This document shows positions 1 to 5,186 of a DNA stretch of 5,186 bases, piece by piece (position 1 is the stretch's first letter; each line of letters starts with the position of its first letter). The position numbers were made by a program, and so were the translations under genes. This DNA is from Actinomycetota bacterium (GTDB taxonomy: Bacteria > Actinomycetota > Acidimicrobiia > Spongiisociales > UBA11373), in the NCBI GenBank assembly GCA_003486285.1, contig DNGH01000224.1:1-5186 (forward strand). Direction: 5' to 3'. The notes below the pieces were generated by a model, which saw only the letters and a list, made by a program, of their open reading frames with translations, searched no databases and was not told the origin of the DNA.

Positions 1-2147
1 TCGCCCCGCACATCGACGTAGATCTTCAGCTTGGGCTCGGTGCCGGAAGGCCGCGCCTGGGCGCGCGCGCCGTCGGCGAGCCGCAACTCGACGAGGCTGG
101 TGGCGGGGAGCCAGGGCGGGCGCGCCTCGGCTCCGATGGCGTAGTCGGTCACCGCCGCCACCGGCACGCCACCGAGTTCCCGCGGCGGGGCTCCGGCCAG
201 GCGTTCCATCGCCGCTGCGATCTCGGCCTTTCCCGTCGCGCCCTCGCGGGCCAGCTTCAGGGGATGGCTCACCCACACTCCGTGGCGCACCGCGAGGCGG
301 GCCAGCCGATCCAGCACGGTCTCACCGGCATCGGCACACACCGCCGCCAGGTCGGCAAACCACAATGCCGCCGCCAAACCGTCCTTGTCGCGGACCACGG
401 GACCGATCGTATAGCCGAGGGCTTCTTCGAAGCCGAACACGAACCGCTTGCCGGTGGCCTCGAGGGTGAGCGCGGCATTGCAGATCCATTTGAACCCGGT
501 GAGGGTGACGGCGTGGGCGGCACCGTAGGCCGCGGCCACCTCTGCCAGCATCGGGGTCGAAACCACCGTGGTCACCACCAGGCGGTCTCCGCCCCCGACC
601 CGTTCGAGGACGAAGTCGCCGAGCAGGACCCCGATCTCGTTCCCGGTGAGGCGTCGCCACCCCCCCTCCCGGCCGGGCACCGCCACCCCGAGGCGATCGG
701 CATCGGGATCGTTGGCGAGCACCAGGGTGGCATCTCGCTCCGTCGCCAGGCGTTCGGCGAGGGCGAGCGCCCCCGGCTCCTCGGGATTGGGGAACGCCAC
801 GGTGGGGAAGCGACCATCCGGTTCGAACTGCTCCGGCACCGGGGTGACGTCCTCGTGGCCGCCGGCGGCAAGGAGCCGCAGTGCCATCGGTCCGCCCACG
901 CCGTGCAGCGCGGTGTGGACCATCGGCACCGAACCGGGTGCCGGTGCCCGTCCCCGAAATGCCAGCACATCCGCGTAATAGGCCTCTTCCGCCTCGAGCG
1001 GCGCCGCCCCGTCGAATCCGGACCGGCGCACGATGGTGGCGGCCGGGCCGACGGCGGCGATGGCGGCCGCGATCCCGGCGTCGGCAGGTGGCACGATCTG
1101 GGCGCCGTTGCGGTCGTAGACCTTGTACCCGTTGTCCCGCGGCGGGTTGTGACTGGCGGTGATCACGATTCCGGCCGCCGCACCCTGGCGCACGACCTGG
1201 TGCGCGATCAGCGGAGTCGGGGTCACGCCATCGAAGCAGCGCGCCGCGAACCCGGCACCACTCAGCACCGCGACCGCGTCCTCGGCGAATCGCCGGCTGT
1301 CGGCCCTCCCGTCGTATCCGACCACGACCGTTCCCCCACCTCGGCCCTGGGCCGTGAGCCAGTCGGCCAACCCGCGGGTGGTGCGAATCACCACGGCGCG
1401 ATTCATCCGCCCCGGCCCCGCTCCCACCGCACCGCGGATCCCGGCGGTGCCGAACTCGAGGGGAACCAGGCGCGCCCCCAGGGCTGCGGTGTCACCGGAG
1501 TCCACCAGCGCCTGCAGCTCGGCCCGGGTGATGGGATCAGGATCGGCCGCGATCCAGGCTCGGGCGATGTCGCCCGGACCGCGGTCGGACACCGCGTACA
1601 CCCCCTGTTCGGTGGCGAGGTGGGTCATCAGCCGGTCGTGCGCCTCCCGGGGCAGAGCGTCGACCACCACCTCGGCCGGACACACCCCGACGACGCGGGC
1701 ATCCGGACGCAACCCCGCCAGCAGCCGGTCGTAGTGGCCCCCGCCCCGGCCGAGGCGCACCCCGTTCCGATCGAAGGCGAGCCCCGGGACCAGCACCAGG
1801 TCCACCGCGGCGGGATCGATCTCCGCGGTCCCCGCCGCCGGCTGGGAGAACCCGAGGCGGTGCCGCTCCCGCGGCGCCGTGAACTCATGGACGCTGATCG
1901 TGGTCCCCTGCTCGGGGGTCCGGGTGAGCATCGCTCGCGTCGCCCCGGCGAGCGAAGTGACGTCGGGCTCGTCGGGGAGCGGGTCGTAGAACAGGACGCG
2001 GGTCTTCGGCATGAGCTGCCCCCACGCGATGAGGGCTGCCGTGATCTGTGGCGACAGGCTCTCCATGTCGAGCCCGCTCCGCACCCGACGGGCCCAGTCG
2101 CGCCACGCCGCCTTCTCGGCACCGGCCGGGGGCTGCTCCGGTCTCAC
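1..2147 (-). CDS. 5-formyltetrahydrofolate cyclo-ligase / phosphomannomutase (phosphohexomutase) fusion protein, C-terminus cut by window edge
   Basis: One uninterrupted reading frame gives 715 visible residues holding two enzymes. Residues 1-186 look like a whole 5-formyltetrahydrofolate cyclo-ligase, which converts 5-formyl-THF to 5,10-methenyl-THF using ATP. Visible are the basic N-terminal helix (KAAWRDWARR), the family signature GRGGGHYDR at 133-141 (Tyr is commoner at the His) and the C-terminal LPREAHDRLMTHLATEQG block. From about 187 an alpha-D-phosphohexomutase of the PMM/PGM2 type follows: DPDP 202-205, FGTAGIRG 232-239, TASHNP with the phosphorylated Ser332, metal loop DPDADR 480-485, sugar loop GFEEALGY 572-579 and phosphate loop RPSGTEPK 699-706. 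Such enzymes interconvert hexose 1- and 6-phosphates in the cytoplasm; mannose versus glucose preference cannot be read here. Only the last few tens of residues should be missing. The GTG start overlaps the upstream dehydrogenase stop (GTGA) without a clear Shine-Dalgarno, suggesting translational coupling. A later ATG (2064-2066) would remove the N-terminal helix. Confidence 0.9.
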   Translation of the reverse strand, partial: MRPEQPPAGAEKAAWRDWARRVRSGLDMESLSPQITAALIAWGQLMPKTRVLFYDPLPDEPDVTSLAGATRAMLTRTPEQGTTISVHEFTAPRERHRLGFSQPAAGTAEIDPAAVDLVLVPGLAFDRNGVRLGRGGGHYDRLLAGLRPDARVVGVCPAEVVVDALPREAHDRLMTHLATEQGVYAVSDRGPGDIARAWIAADPDPITRAELQALVDSGDTAALGARLVPLEFGTAGIRGAVGAGPGRMNRAVVIRTTRGLADWLTAQGRGGGTVVVGYDGRADSRRFAEDAVAVLSGAGFAARCFDGVTPTPLIAHQVVRQGAAAGIVITASHNPPRDNGYKVYDRNGAQIVPPADAGIAAAIAAVGPAATIVRRSGFDGAAPLEAEEAYYADVLAFRGRAPAPGSVPMVHTALHGVGGPMALRLLAAGGHEDVTPVPEQFEPDGRFPTVAFPNPEEPGALALAERLATERDATLVLANDPDADRLGVAVPGREGGWRRLTGNEIGVLLGDFVLERVGGGDRLVVTTVVSTPMLAEVAAAYGAAHAVTLTGFKWICNAALTLEATGKRFVFGFEEALGYTIGPVVRDKDGLAAALWFADLAAVCADAGETVLDRLARLAVRHGVWVSHPLKLAREGATGKAEIAAAMERLAGAPPRELGGVPVAAVTDYAIGAEARPPWLPATSLVELRLADGARAQARPSGTEPKLKIYVDVRG

Positions 2148-3049
2148 GAGAACAGCAAGGGTGCGATCTTCTGCAGCTCGTCCTGGTTGGAGGTGGGCAC
2201 GACGTACCCGGTCTCGTCGCGGATCTTCGCCAGATTGGCCTCGACGTCCTCCGGGGTGAGGACCCCTTCCCGCTCCGGGTGCTTGAACCATCCCGGGGTG
2301 AGTCCGATGAACATCCGGCTCACCGTGCCCCCGGCCACCGAGAAGATCTCACCGGTCACGGCGCACGACTCGGAACACAGGTAGGCCACCACGGGCGACA
2401 CCAGGCCGGGCTCGAGCTTCTCCGCCACCGGCCCGAGGATGTCCTCGGTCATGCGGGTGTGCGCCACGGGGGCGATGGCATTGACCTTGATGCCGTACTT
2501 GGCGCCTTCGAGCTTCAGCACGTTCATCAGGCCGACCAGGCCCATCTTGGCCGCGCCGTAGTTCGACTGCCCGAAGTTGCCGAGGAGCCCGGAGTTGGAC
2601 GACGTGACCACGATCCGCCCGTAGCTCTGCTCGCGCATGCGACGGAAGGCGGGACGGGTGACGTAGAAGGCACCCCGGAGGTGGACGTCGATCACCGCAT
2701 TCAGGTTGTCCCACTCCAAATTGTGAAACGCCTTGTCGCGCAGGATCCCGGCGTTGTTCACGACGACGTCGATGCGCCCGAAGTCGGCCACGGCGCGCTC
2801 CACCATCGCCTCGGCCTCGCCGGGATCGGACACCGACCCGTAGTCGGCGACGGCGGCACCGCCGGCCGCCTTGATCTCGGCGACGACCTCGTCGGCGGGA
2901 CGCTGCTCGGAAGCGGTGCCATCGGTGGCCACCCCCGGGTCGTTGACGACCACGGCCGCCCCACGCGACGCCAGAAGGCGGGCATGGTGGGCGCCAAGGC
3001 CCCGTCCCGCACCGGTGATGAGAACGACACGATCCTGGAAGTCGATCAT
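2144..3049 (-). CDS. SDR-family oxidoreductase, similar to the (3R)-hydroxyacyl-CoA dehydrogenase domain of MFE-2
   Basis: A 301-residue classical short-chain dehydrogenase. Visible are the dinucleotide loop TGAGRGLG (12-19), Asn36-Asp37 ending strand beta2, NNAG (98-101) and the catalytic Ser151, Tyr164 and Lys168. An acid at the end of beta2 generally favours NAD over NADP. The HLRGAF stretch at 123-128, with His where most SDRs have Asn, and the SSNSGLLGNFGQSNYGAAK block resemble the hydroxyacyl-CoA dehydrogenase part of peroxisomal multifunctional enzyme type 2 and its stand-alone actinobacterial relatives. It therefore probably oxidises a 3-hydroxyacyl-CoA or a similar bulky acyl or steroid-like substrate; the substrate is inferred. 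A C-terminal tail of about 60 residues (LTPEDVEANLAKIRDETGY region) extends past the core SDR fold. The ATG start is fixed by GGAGG five bases upstream; the frame stays open further upstream but that extension runs antisense to the methyltransferase and has no family similarity. Its TGA overlaps the GTG of the fusion gene, so the two are likely cotranscribed. Confidence 0.92.
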   Translation of the reverse strand: MIDFQDRVVLITGAGRGLGAHHARLLASRGAAVVVNDPGVATDGTASEQRPADEVVAEIKAAGGAAVADYGSVSDPGEAEAMVERAVADFGRIDVVVNNAGILRDKAFHNLEWDNLNAVIDVHLRGAFYVTRPAFRRMREQSYGRIVVTSSNSGLLGNFGQSNYGAAKMGLVGLMNVLKLEGAKYGIKVNAIAPVAHTRMTEDILGPVAEKLEPGLVSPVVAYLCSESCAVTGEIFSVAGGTVSRMFIGLTPGWFKHPEREGVLTPEDVEANLAKIRDETGYVVPTSNQDELQKIAPLLFS

Positions 3050-3054
3050 CGGGG

Positions 3055-3059
3055 CCTCC
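3055..3059 (-). promoter_or_regulatory. Ribosome binding site of the SDR gene
   Basis: Minus strand reads GGAGG, then five bases, then ATG at 3049-3047. This strong Shine-Dalgarno decides the start of the dehydrogenase against the much longer open frame extending upstream. Confidence 0.85.
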
Positions 3060-3078
3060 GTATGGTGGACAGACCCAA

Positions 3079-3088
3079 GGGTATACCC
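3079..3088. promoter_or_regulatory. Perfect 10-base palindrome, possible operator or -10 region of the SDR gene
   Basis: GGGTATACCC reads identically on both strands and lies about 30 bases upstream of the dehydrogenase ATG, where an operator or the core promoter would be. It stands out as an AT core in very GC-rich DNA. It is short enough to be chance, and I do not recognise it as the site of a named regulator. Confidence 0.2.
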
Positions 3089-3224
3089 GGACGGCCGGCC
3101 TCCCGCCTCCCGCCCAAAGACATCGGATGGAGGGAGGAGCCGACGACTCACAATCGACAGCACACTGCAAGAATCCGGCTGCCGGCGATCGCGGCCGGAT
3201 CGTCGGCGCGGGGCAGTGACATAC

Positions 3225-3229
3225 TGGAG
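3225..3229 (+). promoter_or_regulatory. Ribosome binding site of the isoaspartyl methyltransferase gene
   Basis: TGGAG followed by six bases and ATG at 3236. It supports the start that includes the lipoprotein signal peptide. Confidence 0.7.
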
Positions 3230-3235
3230 CCTGCC

Positions 3236-4048
3236 ATGGCGCAGTACCGGCGGCTCCTGGCGGTGACGATGGTGGCGGTGGCGTGCGGGGCGCCTACCCC
3301 GCCCGACACGACCGCGATGGGCACCACCGCCCGGGACACGACCACAACCGAGACGGTGGCGACAACGGATCCCGGAACCAGCACCACCGCAGCAGGCGTC
3401 ACCACGATCTCGGAGCCGGAGCAGTACCGCGTGGCGAGGATGACGATGGTCGATTTCCAGGTAGAGAACCGCGGCATCTCCGACCCACTGGTGTTGGAGG
3501 CGATGCGGTCGGTGCCGCGGCACGAATTCGTGCCCGAGGACCAGGTCGCCGACGCCTACGCCGATCACCCTCTGGCCATCGGCCACGGCCAAACCATCTC
3601 CCAGCCCTACATGGTCGCCGTGATGAGCGCGGCCCTGCAGGCGCAGCCCGGCGACCGCGTGCTCGAAATAGGCACGGGCTCCGGCTACCAGGCGGCCATC
3701 CTCACCGCCATGGGACTCGACGTCTACACGGTAGAGATCATCCCCGAGCTCGCCACCGCGGCCGCGGCTCGACTCGCCCGGCTCGGCTACGCGGTCACCG
3801 CCCGGGACAGCGACGGCTACTCCGGCTGGGAGGAGCACGCCCCGTTCGATGCGATCATCGTCACGGCCGCCCCCGACCACGTGCCCCAACCGCTCCTCGA
3901 CCAACTGGCGCCGGGTGGTCGGATGGTGATCCCGATCGGGCCGAGCGGCGACGTGCAGACCCTGTGGGCCTTCACCAAGGACGCCACCGGGGACATCACG
4001 GCCGAGAACCTGGGTCTGGTCCGCTTCGTTCCGCTCACTCGGGACTGA
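3236..4048 (+). CDS. pcm: Protein-L-isoaspartate O-methyltransferase, predicted lipoprotein
   Basis: A 270-residue protein that should methylate L-isoaspartyl residues with S-adenosylmethionine, starting repair of damaged proteins. The catalytic domain (about 62-270) is complete: RGISDPLVLEAM, PRHEF, HGQTISQPY (117-125), the SAM-binding VLEIGTGSGYQAA (from 142), FDAIIVTAA (204-212), PGGRMVIPIG (226-235) and a terminal VRFVPLTRD. It is preceded by a short signal peptide with Tyr-Arg-Arg, a hydrophobic stretch and an acceptable lipobox AVAC with Cys17, then a Thr/Ala/Pro-rich spacer of about 40 residues typical of actinobacterial lipoproteins. The enzyme is therefore predicted to be lipid-anchored outside the membrane, unlike the classical cytosolic form; signal-bearing members of this family are known in other bacteria. 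ATG 3236 has a good Shine-Dalgarno. An internal ATG at 3446 (Met71), six bases after GAGG, could start a cytosolic form of about 200 residues. The 3' end overlaps the convergent gene by 14 bases. Confidence 0.93.
   Translation: MAQYRRLLAVTMVAVACGAPTPPDTTAMGTTARDTTTTETVATTDPGTSTTAAGVTTISEPEQYRVARMTMVDFQVENRGISDPLVLEAMRSVPRHEFVPEDQVADAYADHPLAIGHGQTISQPYMVAVMSAALQAQPGDRVLEIGTGSGYQAAILTAMGLDVYTVEIIPELATAAAARLARLGYAVTARDSDGYSGWEEHAPFDAIIVTAAPDHVPQPLLDQLAPGGRMVIPIGPSGDVQTLWAFTKDATGDITAENLGLVRFVPLTRD
3284..3286 (+). other. Predicted lipidated cysteine codon (Cys17) of the methyltransferase lipobox
   Basis: Residues 14-17 read Ala-Val-Ala-Cys after a hydrophobic run with no charged residue between 7 and 16. 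This fits the general lipoprotein signal rule (small residue at -1, Cys at +1), although the usual Leu at -3 is replaced by Ala. Signal peptidase II cleavage before Cys17 is inferred. Confidence 0.65.
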
Positions 4049-5186
4049 ACTCCCGCCGGCCGGGACGTGCCAGCGGGATGCACAGGGCGTAGCAACCGGC
4101 ACCGAGCATGAGCACCAGCCGGAAGCCTCCGCTGAGTGCGACGAGGACCGCGACGACCGCGGTCACCACCGACACCGTGCCGTTCACTGCCCACGCCCAC
4201 GGAATCATCTCCGGCGCAACCCGCTCCAGGTGGGCGATGCCCCGGGGGAACATGACCCCCATCAATAGTCCCAGCGGAACCAGGACGATCACACCCACTG
4301 CGATCCGCGCTGCCGCCGTCATCCCGAGGATCGCCGTCGTCGCTCCTCCCAGGATCCAGGGCGTCGCCGCAGCAAGCCCGACCAGCACGGTCGCAGCCCC
4401 GCGCCAATGAAGCCGTGGGGACAGCAGGCTGCCGGCCCCGGAGGCGAGGAGCAGACCGAAGAGGACCACGGCCAGGGCCACCGTCGGCTCGCCTACAAAC
4501 AGGATGTACGACTGCACCAGGGGGATCTCCACAAAGAGAAACCCGAACCCCAGCAGTCCGAAGTACGCCACCGTCCAGACCCGGATCCCGGATGCCACCC
4601 CCCGGCGCGCCCGGAGCCCTGCCACCGCCAGCGGAAGCAACACGAGCACCGCGGCGGCGACCACGGCCAGAACCAGCATCGCGACCAGCACCAAGATGCC
4701 GGCGCCGCCAAACGGCCGCCAGGCGTGGCCCATCGAATCGAGCAGCGCCCGCGTCTGACTCCAGGTGAAGTAGTCGCCGAAGAACGGCCGGTCATCGGTC
4801 GGCGGTGAGATGTCGAATGCCGGGTAACCCGGGTCGTCGCCGCGCAGCAACGCCGCCGCAATGGAGTAGTAGTCGTCCCGGGGGAGGACGTTGAAGCGAT
4901 TGGCCGACGCCGGGAGCAAACCCGGCGCCGCCATGAGGTCGAAACGGCGCGACTCGCCGAAGCCGGAGATCGCCGCCAGCTCCGCCGCGTCGAAGCCGTC
5001 GGGCTTGATCATGACGAGCACGGTCGAGTAGCCCCGCAGCGCCACGATGGAGGAACCGGGATCGGCCCCGACGCGTCGCGCTGCCGCCGCCGCCAGGGCA
5101 ACGAGACGCACTTCTTCACTGGGGGGTGTCTGGAGCCAGCGCATCACCGACAGGATTCCCCCGGGCTCGAGCCGATCCAGGTACGC
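4035..5186 (-). CDS. Polytopic membrane protein with spermidine-synthase-like domain, C-terminal part (N-terminus beyond window)
   Basis: 383 C-terminal residues are visible and the frame is open at the right edge. The first 150 or so resemble the end of a spermidine-synthase-like Rossmann domain (LDRLEPGGILSVMRW at 3-17, then PPTDDRPFFGDYF at about 128-140). They are followed by about seven hydrophobic segments at roughly 161-190, 203-231, 235-256, 263-283, 291-316, 327-352 and 354-373. Family-typical motifs are FGFLFVEIPLVQSYILF, GLLLASGAGSLLSPR, MGVMFPRGI and IPWAWAVNGTVSVV. This is the layout of large bacterial membrane proteins in which an aminopropyltransferase-like domain is flanked by membrane helices. 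Whether they make polyamines is not established, and the catalytic residues would lie in the missing part. The start at ATG or GTG 5142-5147 is not credible because the homologous frame continues upstream of it. It converges on the methyltransferase gene with a 14-base overlap. Confidence 0.85.
   Translation of the reverse strand, partial: AYLDRLEPGGILSVMRWLQTPPSEEVRLVALAAAAARRVGADPGSSIVALRGYSTVLVMIKPDGFDAAELAAISGFGESRRFDLMAAPGLLPASANRFNVLPRDDYYSIAAALLRGDDPGYPAFDISPPTDDRPFFGDYFTWSQTRALLDSMGHAWRPFGGAGILVLVAMLVLAVVAAAVLVLLPLAVAGLRARRGVASGIRVWTVAYFGLLGFGFLFVEIPLVQSYILFVGEPTVALAVVLFGLLLASGAGSLLSPRLHWRGAATVLVGLAAATPWILGGATTAILGMTAAARIAVGVIVLVPLGLLMGVMFPRGIAHLERVAPEMIPWAWAVNGTVSVVTAVVAVLVALSGGFRLVLMLGAGCYALCIPLARPGRREFSPE

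Larger units (their letters stand above)
3050..3235. promoter_or_regulatory. Divergent intergenic region, presumed to hold promoters for both flanking genes
   Basis: The dehydrogenase (minus) and the isoaspartyl methyltransferase (plus) are transcribed away from each other from this 186-base gap, so at least one promoter per direction is expected here. I could not find a convincing -35/-10 pair on either strand. TATACC within the palindrome at 3079-3088 (minus strand) matches four of six bases of a -10 box but has no TTGACA-like partner at 17 bases. A C-rich stretch at about 3100-3116 repeats CCTCCCG twice in tandem. No small gene is supported. Confidence 0.55.

Noticed and set aside
1628..2122. 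Minus-strand Arg/Ser-rich open frame within the cyclo-ligase region
   Set aside because: Out of frame with the cyclo-ligase motifs; a shadow of the real gene.
264..2384. A 706-codon open frame on the plus strand
   Set aside because: It runs antisense to the fusion gene and the end of the dehydrogenase, is rich in Arg, Gly, His and Pro, and shows no family motif. Long antisense frames are expected at this GC content.
3154..3176. TCGACA-like -35 element for the methyltransferase gene
   Set aside because: No -10-like hexamer is present at 16-18 bases downstream.
2048..3235. Upstream extension of the methyltransferase frame on the plus strand
   Set aside because: It is antisense to the dehydrogenase. 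The signal peptide and Shine-Dalgarno fix the start at 3236.
4051..4065. Inverted repeat TCCCG-CCGGC-CGGGA just after the methyltransferase stop, as a terminator
   Set aside because: The stem is only 5 bp, no T-run follows on either strand, and it lies inside the coding sequence of the convergent gene.
3050..4102. Upstream extension of the dehydrogenase frame on the minus strand to 4102
   Set aside because: It is antisense to the well-supported methyltransferase, has low-complexity composition, and the GGAGG before ATG 3049 sets the real start.
5142..5147. ATG/GTG near the right edge as the true start of the membrane protein
   Set aside because: The frame continues upstream with LDRLEPGGILS, typical of the interior of the spermidine-synthase-like domain, so the gene begins outside the window.

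Overview
This is a GC-rich window with compact genes and a Thr-rich lipoprotein spacer. It looks like chromosomal DNA of a high-GC actinobacterium, possibly an uncultured Acidimicrobiia-like lineage; the phylum is a composition-based inference, not something a marker gene here proves. No mobile element, RNA gene, CRISPR array or tandem-repeat locus was seen.

Left part, minus strand, reading right to left: a MFE-2-type short-chain dehydrogenase (2144..3049) with a strong ribosome binding site is followed, with a 4-base GTGA stop/start overlap, by one very long reading frame (2147 down to the left edge). That frame encodes a complete 5-formyltetrahydrofolate cyclo-ligase (about residues 1-186) joined in frame, almost without linker, to a nearly complete phosphomannomutase/phosphoglucomutase (about residues 187-715, cut by the window edge). 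The two minus-strand genes look like an operon. The fusion of a folate-salvage enzyme to a phosphohexose mutase is the most unusual feature of the window.

Middle: a 186-base divergent intergenic region (3050..3235) carries the ribosome binding sites for both flanking genes and a perfect 10-base palindrome upstream of the dehydrogenase.

Right part: on the plus strand, a protein-L-isoaspartate O-methyltransferase (3236..4048) begins with a lipoprotein signal peptide and a Thr-rich spacer, so its main product is predicted to sit outside the cytoplasmic membrane. An internal ATG with its own Shine-Dalgarno-like sequence could also give a cytosolic form. It ends tail to tail, overlapping by 14 bases, with a minus-strand polytopic membrane protein of the spermidine-synthase-like family (4035 to the right edge, N-terminus missing).

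The genes cover folate one-carbon salvage, phosphosugar interconversion, acyl-CoA-type oxidoreduction, protein repair and a membrane protein with an aminopropyltransferase-like domain. No single pathway joining them is evident; the only strong physical couplings are the overlap of dehydrogenase and fusion gene, and the fusion itself.
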